Under the pieces are notes generated by a model. The model was not told the DNA's origin. It made no database searches and was given only the letters and a program-made list of their open reading frames with translations. Source: Thiobacillus sp. (GTDB lineage Bacteria; Pseudomonadota; Gammaproteobacteria; Burkholderiales; Thiobacillaceae). From it: 50,141 nt of DNA. The translations under genes were made by a program, and so were the position numbers. The stretch covers positions 1 through 50,141 of the forward strand of contig NZ_JADMKC010000030.1 of the NCBI RefSeq assembly GCF_018780105.1, in the 5' to 3' direction. Below, piece by piece: positions 26,988 through 37,452 of the stretch. Position 1 is the first letter of the stretch. Each line of letters starts with the position of its first letter.

Positions 26988-28358
26988 ATGACCCGCAGCG
27001 AAAAGCGGGCTGCATCCGGGCTGGCCGCCATTTTCGGTCTGCGGATGCTCGGCATGTTCCTGATCCTGCCGGTGTTCGCGCTGTATGCCGAGCATCTGCC
27101 CGGCGGCGACAACCATACCCTGGTCGGACTCGCGCTGGGCATGTATGGCCTCACCCAGGCCATCCTGATGATTCCGTTCGGCATGGCGTCCGACCGCATC
27201 GGGCGCAAAAAAGTCATTATTTTCGGCTTGATTCTATTTGCGCTCGGTAGTTTCCTGGCGGCTACCGCCACCGACATCTACTGGACCATCGCCGGCCGTG
27301 CCTTGCAGGGCGCGGGTGCGGTTTCCGCCGCCGTCAGCGCGATGCTGGCCGACCTCACCCGCGAAGAGCACCGCACCAAAGCCATGGCGATGATCGGATC
27401 GACCATTGGCGTCGCGTTCGCCGTGTCGATGGTCGCCGGCCCCGCGCTCGCGCATGTGATCGGCGTTCCGGGCATTTTTGCGCTCACCGGGGTGCTCGCG
27501 CTGGCAGCGATCTGGGTGGTGAAAGTATGGGTGCCCGATCCCGCATCCAGCCACTTTCATGCCGACGCGCAGGCCAACCCGGCCAATTTGATCGACGTGC
27601 TGAAAAACAGCCAGCTGGTGCGGCTCGATTTCGGCATCTTTGCGCTGCATGCCGCGCAAATGGCGATGTTCGTCGTGGTGCCGGTGGCGCTGAAAGACAC
27701 CGGGCTGACGGTCGAGCATCACTGGATGGTGTACTTGCCGGTGCTGCTGGGTTCGCTCGTGCTGATCGTTCCCGCCATCATCTATGGCGAAAAGCGTGGC
27801 CGCATGAAGCCGGTTTTTGTCAGCGCGGTGGCCTTGATGCTGCTGGCGCAAGTCGGGCTGGCACTGGGTATTGGCCATTTCTGGAGCATTGTCGCCGCGC
27901 TGTTCGTCTATTTTGTCGCGTTCAACCTGCTCGAAGCGAGCCTGCCTTCGCTGATCTCCAAGCTGGCGCCGGTGTCCGCCAAGGGCACGGCGATGGGGGT
28001 CTACAACACCGCGCAAGCTTTGGGGCTGTTTTTCGGAGGCGTGGTTGGCGGCTGGCTGGCGCAGCACCATGGCTTTCAGGCCGTGTTCATCTTCTGCGTG
28101 GTGCTGATGGCGGGATGGCTGCTGGCCAGCCTGTCGATGCAGGCGCCGCCCGCGATCAAAACCCGCATGTTTCGCGTCGGCGTGATGCCGCCCGATCAGG
28201 CTGCGCTGCTGAAAATGCGGCTGGTCGGGGTGGCCGGTGTGGTCGAGGCGGTGGTGCTGGGCGAAGAAGGCGTGGCCATGCTGAAAGTCAGCATCAAGGG
28301 CTGGGACGAAGACGGCGCGCGCAGCGTGCTGGCAGGCCGCTTGCCTGAAGCTGCCTGA
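26988..28358 (+). CDS. MFS transporter with C-terminal YAM-like domain (YajR type)
   Basis: 456 aa from the ATG at 26988. Twelve membrane helices are expected; motif A is [13 protein letters not shown] after helix 2 and GEKRGRMKP marks the second half. After the last helix comes a cytosolic tail of about 70 residues ([16 protein letters not shown] to [12 protein letters not shown]) that resembles the ferredoxin-like YAM domain of E. coli YajR. Start choice: TTG 26940 and GTG 26961 are in frame but poor; [18 protein letters not shown] matches how relatives begin. The substrate is unknown. It lies 54 bases upstream of ssb; the uvrA-MFS-ssb order is common in betaproteobacteria. Confidence 0.85.
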   Translation: MTRSEKRAASGLAAIFGLRMLGMFLILPVFALYAEHLPGGDNHTLVGLALGMYGLTQAILMIPFGMASDRIGRKKVIIFGLILFALGSFLAATATDIYWTIAGRALQGAGAVSAAVSAMLADLTREEHRTKAMAMIGSTIGVAFAVSMVAGPALAHVIGVPGIFALTGVLALAAIWVVKVWVPDPASSHFHADAQANPANLIDVLKNSQLVRLDFGIFALHAAQMAMFVVVPVALKDTGLTVEHHWMVYLPVLLGSLVLIVPAIIYGEKRGRMKPVFVSAVALMLLAQVGLALGIGHFWSIVAALFVYFVAFNLLEASLPSLISKLAPVSAKGTAMGVYNTAQALGLFFGGVVGGWLAQHHGFQAVFIFCVVLMAGWLLASLSMQAPPAIKTRMFRVGVMPPDQAALLKMRLVGVAGVVEAVVLGEEGVAMLKVSIKGWDEDGARSVLAGRLPEAA

Positions 28359-28364
28359 TAGAAT
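28356..28364 (+). promoter_or_regulatory. Extended -10 promoter of ssb
   Basis: TGATAGAAT (28356-28364) overlaps the stop codon of the MFS gene and would start transcription near 28371, about 42 bases before ssb. A matching -35 is not evident. It would let ssb be transcribed apart from the MFS gene. Confidence 0.45.
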
Positions 28365-28412
28365 CCACATCCGGAAACCGCTCAATCTATTCAATTTCAA
28401 ACGGGGAAAAAC

Positions 28413-28883
28413 ATGGCATCCGTCAATAAAGTCATTCTGGTCGGCAACCTGGGGCGTGATCCCGACATGCGATATTTGCCGAGCGGCGATGCTGTCGCCA
28501 ATCTGGCGCTGGCCACCACCGATAAATTCAAGGACAAAAGCGGCGAGATGAAGGAAGCCACCGAGTGGCATCGCATCAGCTTCTTTGGCCGTCAGGCCGA
28601 AATCTGCGGCCAGTATCTGAAGAAAGGCAGCCAGATTTACGTCGAAGGCTCGCTGCGCACCCGTAAATACACCGACAAGGATGGCGTCGAAAAATACGCC
28701 ACCGAAATCCGCGGCGACCGCATGCAGATGCTTGGCAGCAAGGGCGGTGGCGGCATGGCGGACATGGACGACGGCGGTTACACGCAGCAGGCCGCACCGA
28801 AACCCGCGCCGCGTCCCAGCGCCCCGCCTGCGCGCCCGGCATCGAGCGGTTTCGACGATATGGAAGACGATATTCCGTTCTGA
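28413..28883 (+). CDS. ssb: Single-stranded DNA-binding protein
   Basis: 156 aa. The OB-fold domain (residues 1-110) starts [21 protein letters not shown] and includes [21 protein letters not shown] and [22 protein letters not shown] flexible Gly/Pro/Ala linker follows, and the protein ends DDMEDDIPF, the acidic tip that recruits replication and repair partners. GGGG lies upstream of the ATG. The nearby uvrA supports a DNA-maintenance neighbourhood. Confidence 0.97.
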   Translation: MASVNKVILVGNLGRDPDMRYLPSGDAVANLALATTDKFKDKSGEMKEATEWHRISFFGRQAEICGQYLKKGSQIYVEGSLRTRKYTDKDGVEKYATEIRGDRMQMLGSKGGGGMADMDDGGYTQQAAPKPAPRPSAPPARPASSGFDDMEDDIPF

Positions 28884-28931
28884 TCCAGCATTCGCCGGTT
28901 CCGGCACATAAAAATAATCAGGGAGTAGCCG

Positions 28932-30832
28932 GTGGGAATAAGGAGACGATGGCTTGGGCCTGCCGGGCTTGTCCTGTGCACATCGACCCAAGCCGCGGCC
29001 TTGAGCGAGGCGGATTTTCTGGCCGATCTTCCCGTGGTCTTGTCGCCATCGCGTCTGAGCCAGTCACTCGCAGACGCACCCTCTGCGGTTACGGTCATCG
29101 ATCGGGAGATGATTCGGGCCGCAGGCATAACCCACGTGCTCGACGTATTCCGGCTGGTGCCGGGGTTTTCGGTCGCACATCAGGATGGGCTGGTGGGGAC
29201 GCTGAGCTATCACGGCCTGGGCGATGGCTATGCCCGCCGCTTTCAGGTGCTGATCGACGGGCGCTCGGTCTACAGCCCCGACTTTGGCCAGGTTTACTGG
29301 CGCAATCTGCCGCTTTCGCTGGAAGACATCGACCGTGTTGAAGTCATACGTGGGCCGGCAGCAGCCAGCTATGGCGCGAATGCTTTCCTGGGGGTGATCA
29401 ATTTCCTGACCCGTGCGGACGTCGGCGGTACTCGCCCGGGCGTCAAGGTTGGGGTGGGCGAGGGCGGTTATCGGGAACTCAGCGCACGGATAGGCGGAGT
29501 GACCGAATCCGGACAATGGCGTATTTCGGTTTCGCAACGCTCTGACGACTACTACGAATCCATACCGGACGACGTTCGGGATCGCTTTGTCGATGGGCGG
29601 GGAGACTGGCGCATCAGCAATATGGATACCCTGACATTGATGGGTGGCGTTGCCCATACCCAGCTGGACGAGGATGCGGCCGCCGGACAGGTTTTTCCGG
29701 TCAATCTGCACTCGGCCTATGGGCAGGCCATCTGGCAGCGGGTCTATGAGGATGGCGCGGAAACCCGCCTGTTCTACAACTTCACGCAGCAGACCTACGG
29801 CGACACTCTTGATCTGGGTGGATTTCCTCCACCGCTGGATCTCGGGTTCTCGACCCGGCGGCAGAATCTCATTGCAGCCTGGAACTTTGCCCTGGCCCCC
29901 GCCGCGCGTGTCGCGCTGGGAGCGGAATATCGCATGGACGAAGTGCAGTCGCAGTTTTATTACAACCAGCCGGAATCGATCGAGGAGCGCTCCTGGCGCG
30001 TATACGGTAACGGCGAGTTCCGCCTGGCGCCGCAATGGCTGGTGAATGCCGGCGCCATGCTGGAGTCGACCCAAGCCGGGCAACAGGAGTTTTCTCCCCG
30101 ACTCACCTTGCATTATCAGCCGCGCGCCACCCAGTCATTCCGAATCGGCTACAACCTGGGTTACCGGGTGCCAACGTATTACGAATTGTCCGGCCAGATC
30201 GTTGCGGATTTTGGTTATGGCCCCGATACCTTGCTGATCCTGCCTGACGATCTTCAATCAGAGCGCATCGTTTCGCGCGAGATCGGCTGGTGGCAGGCCT
30301 GGCCCGATGCGGGGCTGACGCTCGACATGCGGGCCTTTTACGATCGTTATACCGATCTGATCGATTTCGCCGAAGTGTCTTATATCGATGGGCAGGACGA
30401 TCTGGCCTACCAGTTTTTCAACGCGGGCGATGCCACGGTGAGAGGCCTTGAGTTTGAGATTGAGTGGAAGCCCGCCCAACGTACGCGTCTCCGCTTTGCG
30501 CCGGCCTGGGCACGCATTAAAGCCGACAACCCGGACTGGAATGATTCCGCACCGTCATCTCGTTCAACCTGCTGGCGGAGCATGGCTTGAGTCAGGCGTG
30601 GTGGGTAAGCGGTTTGTGGAACAAAAGCGGTCCGTATACCTGGCTGGGGGCGGGGGGCCAGATCGAAGGGACCAATTTGCTTGACCTGAGACTCGCCTGG
30701 CGCGGCAAGACCTCGGATGTCCCGCTTGAAGTGGCGCTCATCGGCCGTCGTCTGCTGGGCGGCGGTGCGGAGTTTGACCCAGCACGCGAAACGGAATCGC
30801 AGGCCTTGGTGCAATTCCGGGCAGGATTTTGA
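28932..30832 (+). pseudogene. TonB-dependent outer-membrane receptor, frameshifted
   Basis: The frame starting at GTG 28932 (GGGAG six bases upstream) encodes a signal peptide ending near STQAAA, a plug domain (SRLSQSLADAPSAVTVIDRE, RRFQVLIDGRSVY, DIDRVEVIRGPAAASYGANA) and most of a 22-strand barrel, then breaks at about 30,554-30,560 and stops at 30590. The missing end (ISFNLLAEHGLSQAWWVSG to ALVQFRAGF) continues in the -1 frame to 30832. One missing base after CCGTC would restore a protein of about 633 aa. There is no homopolymer at the break. It is clearly paralogous to the next gene. A sequencing error cannot be excluded; otherwise this is a recent loss of function. The ligand is not known. 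Confidence 0.8.
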
Positions 30833-30847
30833 GCCAGCGCGGCTGAA

Positions 30848-30876
30848 TTGCTGCAAAATCCCGGTGTCCTTAATAT
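30848..30876 (+). promoter_or_regulatory. Predicted promoter of the second TonB receptor
   Basis: TTGCTG (30848-30853), a 17-base spacer and TAATAT (30871-30876) lie just after the end of the broken receptor gene. Transcription would start near 30883. This gives the intact paralogue its own promoter and argues against starts upstream of 30883. Confidence 0.5.
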
Positions 30877-30890
30877 TCCTGACCCTCCCT

Positions 30891-32933
30891 TTGCGCAGCA
30901 TTTCCATCCCTGCCGTCAACACCCTGCTGCGCAGGTACGTCATGGCCGTGCTCGCCGGACTGTCGCTGCCCGCCGCCGCGGCCGAGTCGGAGGCGGACTT
31001 TCTCGACGAGCTGCCGGTGGTGTTGTCGGCGTCTCGCCTGTCGCAGCCAGTCAACGAAGCGCCTGCTGCCGTCACCATCATCGACCAGGACATGATCCGG
31101 GCGTCGGGCTTTCGCGATATCCCCGAATTGTTGCGGCTGGTACCGGGCTTTGCGGTGTCGTATACCCGCGACAATACCTGGGCAGCGGGTTATCACGGGC
31201 TGGGCGATGCCTATTCGCGGCGTTTTCAGGTGCTGGTCGACGGCCGCTCGATCTATAGCGCGCATTACGGCGCGGTGAACTGGGCGGATTTGCCGCTTTC
31301 CATCGACGACATCGAACGCATCGAAGTGGTGCGCGGCCCGGATGCTGCGGTGTATGGCGCCAATGCGTTTGCTGCGGTGATCAACATCATTTCCAAGACT
31401 GCGGCTCAGGTGCCGGGCGAGTTCGTGTCGATGCAGGCGGGCGAACAGGACATGGGCGGACTGACGCTGCGCCATGGCGGCGGCGACGAGGTCATGCGGT
31501 ATCGCATTACCGCATCGGCGCAGCAGCGCGATCGCTTCGAGCGCGATGTGACCTTCAAATCCGCTGCCAGCAATGCGAACGGACAGTATTTCGAAGCGAG
31601 CGATACCTACTTCGTCAATGGCCGCATGGATTGGCAACTTACCCCGGACTCGGACGCGATGGCGCAGTTTGGCGTGTCGCAGGGCAACTGGGATGCGGGC
31701 AAGCTCACCGGGGAACTGGGTTCCCTGGTTGAGCCGAACGAGCAGGATTCGCGGGCGCAGTATCTGCAGCTGGCTTATCACAAGGTGGAATCTGCCATGC
31801 GCGAGTGGCGGGTACAGGCCTATTTCAGCCAGAACCGCTTCGATGCCAACAAAGTGGCGGATTTGATCGTGCCGCCCGTCACGGTCAACGTGGACCAATA
31901 TCTGCAGCAAACCCGCAGCAGCATCGAGCTGCAGGTCAATGACCAGTGGGCGCCAGATTTGCGCGCCGTTTGGGGCGGAGAAGTCCGGCAGGAAACCGTG
32001 CGCAGCCCGCAAAACTACAATTCGGACCGGACCCTGCGCGGTGAACTCGCGCGCGCCTCGGCCAACATCGAATGGCGGGCCAACGACTGGATGCTGCTGC
32101 AGGCGGGCGCCATGCTGGAGCATCATTACTACACCGGCGCAGACGTTTCGCCGCGTGCCGCCGTCAACTTTACCCTGGCGCCGGGACACACCCTCCGCAT
32201 GGGCATCTCGCGGGCGTACCGCTCGCCGACTTTCTTCGAAGAAGAAGGCAATCAGGTCTTTCTGTTGCAGTCCGGGGCAATCGGCGACGTGGTGACCGTG
32301 CCCTCGGACGGGCTTGAACCCGAACGTTTGCTGTCGCGCGAGATCGGCTATGTGGGCCAGTTCCAGCCGGCCCGGCTGGAACTGGATGTGCGCCTGTTCA
32401 AGGACCACATCGATCAGTTTATCGGCCAGAGCAACGACTTGTTCGACCCCTCTGACGATGCCAGCATCCGGCCGAAGGAGCTCCAGTCGGGCAATATCGG
32501 TACGGTCGACACCCAGGGCGGCGAACTTCAGTTGCGCTGGCGGCCGACGGAGTCGCTGGACGTCGTCGCCTATTTCGCCCGGGTGTTCATGCGCTCGGAC
32601 ATCCCATCGCCCGCTGCGGCCAACTTCAATAGGGACATTCCCGTCTCCTCGCCGCGTAACAGCTGGCAGATATTGACCAGCTACCGCATGGGCCATGGCT
32701 GGATGGTCAGTCTGGGCGCCTGGCATTACGACGAAATGAAGTGGCTGTCCGAGGGGGATTTGACGCAAATGTTCACCCGCGTGGATGCACGTCTGGCGCG
32801 CCGCTGGAAATGGGAAGGCCGCGACGTGGAAATGGCAATCGTCGGACAGAATCTGGGCGATGCGTACACTGAGTTCCGCGACACCAATGTCTACAGTAGC
32901 CGGGTGTACGGCAGCTTCAGTATGGCTTGGTGA
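30891..32933 (+). CDS. TonB-dependent outer-membrane receptor
   Basis: About 680 aa if the TTG at 30891 is used. Signal region ends near LSLPAAAAES; the plug has SRLSQPVNEAPAAVTIIDQD, RRFQVLVDGRSIYS and DIERIEVVRGPDAAVYGANA; the barrel ends in GSFSMAW, with the terminal aromatic residue needed for outer-membrane insertion. The start is uncertain: ATG 30942 has a weak AGG site but gives a signal peptide without basic residues, while TTG 30891 adds Arg-rich residues but lacks a ribosome-binding site. Such receptors import iron complexes, cobalamin or other scarce ligands with TonB-ExbBD, none of which is encoded here. A paralogue, now broken, lies directly upstream. Confidence 0.85.
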   Translation: MRSISIPAVNTLLRRYVMAVLAGLSLPAAAAESEADFLDELPVVLSASRLSQPVNEAPAAVTIIDQDMIRASGFRDIPELLRLVPGFAVSYTRDNTWAAGYHGLGDAYSRRFQVLVDGRSIYSAHYGAVNWADLPLSIDDIERIEVVRGPDAAVYGANAFAAVINIISKTAAQVPGEFVSMQAGEQDMGGLTLRHGGGDEVMRYRITASAQQRDRFERDVTFKSAASNANGQYFEASDTYFVNGRMDWQLTPDSDAMAQFGVSQGNWDAGKLTGELGSLVEPNEQDSRAQYLQLAYHKVESAMREWRVQAYFSQNRFDANKVADLIVPPVTVNVDQYLQQTRSSIELQVNDQWAPDLRAVWGGEVRQETVRSPQNYNSDRTLRGELARASANIEWRANDWMLLQAGAMLEHHYYTGADVSPRAAVNFTLAPGHTLRMGISRAYRSPTFFEEEGNQVFLLQSGAIGDVVTVPSDGLEPERLLSREIGYVGQFQPARLELDVRLFKDHIDQFIGQSNDLFDPSDDASIRPKELQSGNIGTVDTQGGELQLRWRPTESLDVVAYFARVFMRSDIPSPAAANFNRDIPVSSPRNSWQILTSYRMGHGWMVSLGAWHYDEMKWLSEGDLTQMFTRVDARLARRWKWEGRDVEMAIVGQNLGDAYTEFRDTNVYSSRVYGSFSMAW

Positions 32934-32950
32934 GGGGGCTTGAGCGGGCG

Positions 32951-32971
32951 GCCCGTTCGCCCGGAACGGGC
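32951..32971 (+). repeat. GC-rich hairpin after the TonB receptor
   Basis: GCCCGTTC (32951-32958) pairs with GAACGGGC (32964-32971) around a five-base loop, 17 bases past the receptor stop. No T-run follows, so it may slow polymerase or protect the transcript end rather than terminate on its own. Confidence 0.45.
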
Positions 32972-33003
32972 GTCGGGCTGTCCGGGCGCCGTGACAGCGT
33001 CAT

Positions 33004-33059
33004 GGGGTACGTGTGCCCCGGAGTGGGTACTTGTGCCCCGCAGAGGTACGTGTGCCCGG
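33004..33059. repeat. Three tandem ~20-base near-palindromic repeats upstream of fmdB
   Basis: Copies of the form GGGTACnTGTGCCCC start at about 33004, 33024 and 33045; the GTAC cores lie at 33007, 33027 and 33046, a spacing of 20 and 19 bases (two helical turns). Each copy is itself a near-palindrome (GGGG...CCCC ends, AC/GT inside). They end 10 bases before a perfect TATAAT, occupying about -30 to -80 of the predicted fmdB promoter. The most economical reading is a three-site array for a DNA-binding regulator. Confidence 0.7.
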
Positions 33060-33069
33060 CTCTATTGGG

Positions 33070-33075
33070 TATAAT
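33070..33075 (+). promoter_or_regulatory. -10 element of the fmdB promoter
   Basis: TATAAT at 33070-33075 is a perfect -10, with transcription expected near 33082 and the fmdB ATG at 33107. No -35 hexamer resembling TTGACA is found at 16-18 bases; that stretch is instead the third copy of the 20-base repeat. This fits a promoter helped or blocked by a repeat-binding protein. Confidence 0.55.
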
Positions 33076-33106
33076 CACGCAACTTCTTGATTGTCGGAGA
33101 ATTTTT

Positions 33107-33367
33107 ATGCCGATTTACGCTTACAAATGTACGTCCTGCGGTTTTGCCCAGGATGAAATGCAAAAAATTGCGGATGCGCCCCTGAGCGTGTGTCCGTCGT
33201 GCGGCAAGGCGGATTACGCCAAGCAGGTGACCGCCGCCGGGTTCGCGCTCAAGGGCAATGGCTGGTACGCCACGGATTTCAAGGGCAACGGCAGCAAGCC
33301 TGCGGAAACGAAGTCCGAGGCACCATCTCCCGCGTGCGGTACCGGCGCATGCCCGGCCTGTAACTGA
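33107..33367 (+). CDS. FmdB-family zinc ribbon protein
   Basis: 86 aa. It starts MPIYAYKCTSCGFAQDEMQK; Cys8, Cys11, Cys29 and Cys32 form the zinc ribbon, and a Lys/Pro/Ser linker leads to a second Cys pair in the tail ACGTGACPACN. The family was named for a formamidase regulator, but its general role is not known. CGGAGA precedes the ATG. It is followed by DUF502 and aspS, an order often seen in betaproteobacteria, which suggests a basic cellular role. Confidence 0.88.
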   Translation: MPIYAYKCTSCGFAQDEMQKIADAPLSVCPSCGKADYAKQVTAAGFALKGNGWYATDFKGNGSKPAETKSEAPSPACGTGACPACN

Positions 33368-33386
33368 GGCCGAGCCACGATCCTGG

Positions 33387-33439
33387 AAGCGGGCGGCATG
33401 TGCCCTGAATTGGGTATGTGCCGCCCGCTTCTTTGTTTG
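33387..33439 (+). terminator. Intrinsic terminator after fmdB
   Basis: A 12-base perfect stem (AAGCGGGCGGCA at 33387-33398 with TGCCGCCCGCTT at 33419-33430) followed by the T-rich CTTTGTTTG. The 20-base loop contains TGCCC...GGGTA, which can extend the stem, and includes GGGTATGTGCC, close to the repeat units found upstream of fmdB. Confidence 0.75.
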
Positions 33440-33455
33440 TATAACCACTCTTTCC

Positions 33456-34061
33456 ATGAAACGCTATTTCATTACCGGCCTGCTGATCTGGGTGCCCCTG
33501 GGCATCACGCTGTGGGTGCTCGACCTGCTGATCGGCAGCATGGACCAGACGCTCACCGTGCTGCCCGCGGCGTGGCAGCCGCATGCCTGGCTGGGCATGC
33601 GCATCCCGGGCCTGGGCGTCATTCTGACCTTGCTGGTCATTGTTCTCACTGGCGTGTTCGCCACCAATTTCTTCGGCCAGAAGCTGATCGACTGGACCGA
33701 GGCCCTGGTGGCGCGCATTCCGGTCGTCAAAAGCATCTACGGCAGCGTCAAGCAGGTGTCCGACACGCTGTTGTCTGGCAGCGGTCATGCGTTTCGTAAA
33801 GTGTTGCTGGTACGCTACCCGCATCCGCAGGCGTGGTCGCTGGCGTTTCAGACCAACGTGCCGGATGAGGTGGCGCGCATGCTGCCCGAGGCGCATGTGG
33901 CGGTGTTCATTCCCACCACGCCGAGTCCGGTCAACGGGTTTTATTTTTACGTAAAAAAGAGCGAAGTCATCGAGCTGGATATTCCGGTCGATCGCGCGCT
34001 CAAATACATTATTTCGATGGGCGTGGCCTCCGGCGAAACGCGCCCCGGGATTCAACAATAG
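33456..34061 (+). CDS. DUF502 family membrane protein
   Basis: 201 aa. Two membrane helices near the start (about residues 4-26 and 52-75), then a conserved soluble part with [38 protein letters not shown] and [19 protein letters not shown]. Family function is unknown (COG2928). The ATG at 33456 has no ribosome-binding site; a TATAAC 16 bases upstream could yield a nearly leaderless message. It ends 19 bases before aspS, so the two are probably co-transcribed. Confidence 0.88.
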   Translation: MKRYFITGLLIWVPLGITLWVLDLLIGSMDQTLTVLPAAWQPHAWLGMRIPGLGVILTLLVIVLTGVFATNFFGQKLIDWTEALVARIPVVKSIYGSVKQVSDTLLSGSGHAFRKVLLVRYPHPQAWSLAFQTNVPDEVARMLPEAHVAVFIPTTPSPVNGFYFYVKKSEVIELDIPVDRALKYIISMGVASGETRPGIQQ

Positions 34062-34080
34062 AAAGCAATCAGGAAACAGC

Positions 34081-35874
<1,794 letters not shown>

Positions 35875-35883
35875 GCTTTTTTT

Positions 35884-35940
35884 ATCCGCGAAGAAACGCG
35901 AAGAAGCACGCTGCAGGTTCCCTTCGCGTACTTCGCGGAT
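35884..35940. repeat. Long imperfect palindrome, repeat-element-like
   Basis: ATCCGCGAAG (35884-35893) pairs with CTTCGCGGAT (35931-35940), and ACGCGAAG (35896-35903) with CTTCGCGT (35922-35929), giving an almost continuous 18-base-pair stem. It follows a seven-T run after aspS. Elements of the form GCGAAG...CTTCGC are common dispersed intergenic repeats in many bacteria, so this may be one copy of a family; it could also act as the aspS transcript end. Confidence 0.65.
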
Positions 35941-35952
35941 CAGGATTTTGAA

Positions 35953-36258
35953 ATGAAATTCGCCGATACCCTGAAAACCTTGCCCGAGTTCGCCGGCGAG
36001 CAACTCGTTCTGACCGACAGCAGCGGTGCGGAAGTCGCCGTCATCGCCAACGCACCCGGCACCGCAGGCTCTTTTCGCGTGTATGCCCATCTGGCGCAGC
36101 AATACGGTGCGATCAATGCCGAGGCGGCGGCCGAGGGCCTGGCAATTTTCGCCGAGCACACCGAAGACGCCAGCCGGAATCCCGGCAGGCATCCAAATAT
36201 CGACCGCCTGATCGCCATCCTGACGACGGGCATTCCACTCAACGCCCGCATCATTTGA
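35953..36258 (+). CDS. DUF2322 family protein
   Basis: 101 aa, small soluble protein without signal peptide. From memory it matches DUF2322, with the conserved GTAGSFRVYAHLAQQYGAI and FAEHTEDASRNPGRHPNIDRL segments. Function unknown. The stop overlaps the TTG start of nudB (TTGA), so the two are coupled, and it heads a compact group with nudB, a YbhP-like protein and clsB. Confidence 0.75.
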   Translation: MKFADTLKTLPEFAGEQLVLTDSSGAEVAVIANAPGTAGSFRVYAHLAQQYGAINAEAAAEGLAIFAEHTEDASRNPGRHPNIDRLIAILTTGIPLNARII

Positions 36259-36692
36259 GCGCGCATAAAATACCGGTCTCCGTCCTCGTCGTGATCCACA
36301 CGGCGGATGGTCAGGTGCTCCTGATGGAGCGCGCCGATGCGCCGGGGCTCTGGCAATCGGTCACCGGCTCGCAGGATGCAGGCGAAACCCTGATGCAGAC
36401 TGCGATTCGTGAAGTGCGCGAAGAGACCGGGCTGGACGCCGGCCAGTTTGCGCTGACCGACTGGGGGATTGAAACCCGCTACGAAATCTATGAACGCTGG
36501 CGCCATCGCTACGCGCCGGGCGTGACGCACAACACCGAGCATGTGTTTGGCCTGTGTCTGCCCGGCGCCTTGCCTGTTACCTTGGCGCCGCGCGAGCATT
36601 TGCGATACCGCTGGCTGTCGCGCGAGGCGGCGGCCGAGGCCTGTTTCTCGCCCAGCAATGCCGCCGCGATCCGCCGCCTGCCCGCCCTATAA
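36255..36692 (+). CDS. nudB: Dihydroneopterin triphosphate diphosphatase (Nudix)
   Basis: 145 aa. A complete Nudix box spans residues 38-60 (GSQDAGE...REVREETGL). The protein removes pyrophosphate from dihydroneopterin triphosphate in folate synthesis. WQSVTGSQDAGE and the start KIPVSVLVVIH follow NudB rather than general Nudix proteins, and the neighbour aspS is typical for nudB. The start is a TTG at 36255 overlapping the previous stop; no ribosome-binding site is visible, so translation probably depends on coupling. Confidence 0.87.
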   Translation: MSAHKIPVSVLVVIHTADGQVLLMERADAPGLWQSVTGSQDAGETLMQTAIREVREETGLDAGQFALTDWGIETRYEIYERWRHRYAPGVTHNTEHVFGLCLPGALPVTLAPREHLRYRWLSREAAAEACFSPSNAAAIRRLPAL

Positions 36693-36699
36693 TTAGCTC

Positions 36700-37452
36700 A
36701 TGAGCGCTTCGCTGCACATTGCCAGTTACAACATGCACAAGGGGTTGTCGCAATTCAATCAGCGACTGACGGTGCACGAACTGCGCGATCGTCTGGGCGC
36801 GCTGGGCACCGATATCGTGTTTCTGCAGGAAGTGCAGGGCGTTCATGGCGTGCGCGCCAGCCGATTCCAGCACTGGCCGGCCAAGCCACAGCACGAGTTT
36901 TTGGCCGGACACGTCTACACCGATTTCGTCTACGGCAAGAACTGTGTCTACGACACCGGCCATCACGGCAATGCCATCCTGTCGCGCCACAAGATCCTGT
37001 CGTGGGAGAACCAGGATATTTCGGCGCATGCGTTCGAGAGCCGCGGCATGCTGCATTGCGAAATCGAAGTGCCGGGCATGCCCGTGCCGCTGCACTGCAT
37101 CAACGTCCACCTGGGGCTGACCGAGCGCGGCCGCCGGCGCCAGCTGCAAATGATCGCGGCACGCGTGCACGCGATGGTGCCGGACGATGCGCCGTTGATC
37201 CTGGCCGGCGACTTCAACGACTGGCTGGTGCGCGCGGGCCATTTCTTCGAAGACGAGCTGGGGCTGGTCGAAGTGTTCAAAACCCATCATGGCAAGACAG
37301 CGCGCAGTTATCCCGCCTTTTTGCCGATGTTCCAGCTGGACCGGATTTATATCCGGGGTTTCAGCATCCAGTCCGCACGCGTCCAAACCGGCAACGCCTG
37401 GCACCGAATTTCCGACCATGCCGCCCTGACGGCCCAGCTTCGCGCAGTCTGA
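36700..37452 (+). CDS. Endonuclease/exonuclease/phosphatase family protein (YbhP-like)
   Basis: 250 aa with the EEP fold: SYNMHKG near the start, FLQEVQG (catalytic Glu), GHHGNAILSRH, NVHLGLTERGRRRQ, AGDFNDW and the final RISDHAALTAQL, which supply the Mg-binding and catalytic Asn, Asp and His residues. It sits directly before clsB and overlaps it by one base (TGATG), the same pairing as ybhP-clsB in E. coli, so a role in phospholipid or phosphodiester metabolism at the membrane is likely though not shown. Confidence 0.87.
   Translation: MSASLHIASYNMHKGLSQFNQRLTVHELRDRLGALGTDIVFLQEVQGVHGVRASRFQHWPAKPQHEFLAGHVYTDFVYGKNCVYDTGHHGNAILSRHKILSWENQDISAHAFESRGMLHCEIEVPGMPVPLHCINVHLGLTERGRRRQLQMIAARVHAMVPDDAPLILAGDFNDWLVRAGHFFEDELGLVEVFKTHHGKTARSYPAFLPMFQLDRIYIRGFSIQSARVQTGNAWHRISDHAALTAQLRAV

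Noticed and set aside
27234..28991. Open frame of about 585 codons on the minus strand
   Set aside because: It spans the MFS gene, ssb and the start of the receptor, all well supported on the plus strand; composition is that of a shadow frame.
30870..32768. Open frame of about 630 codons on the minus strand
   Set aside because: It mirrors the intact TonB receptor, whose signal peptide, plug and barrel signature are clear on the plus strand.
33004..33059. CRISPR-like array
   Set aside because: Only three 20-base units directly adjoining, without unique spacers or cas genes.
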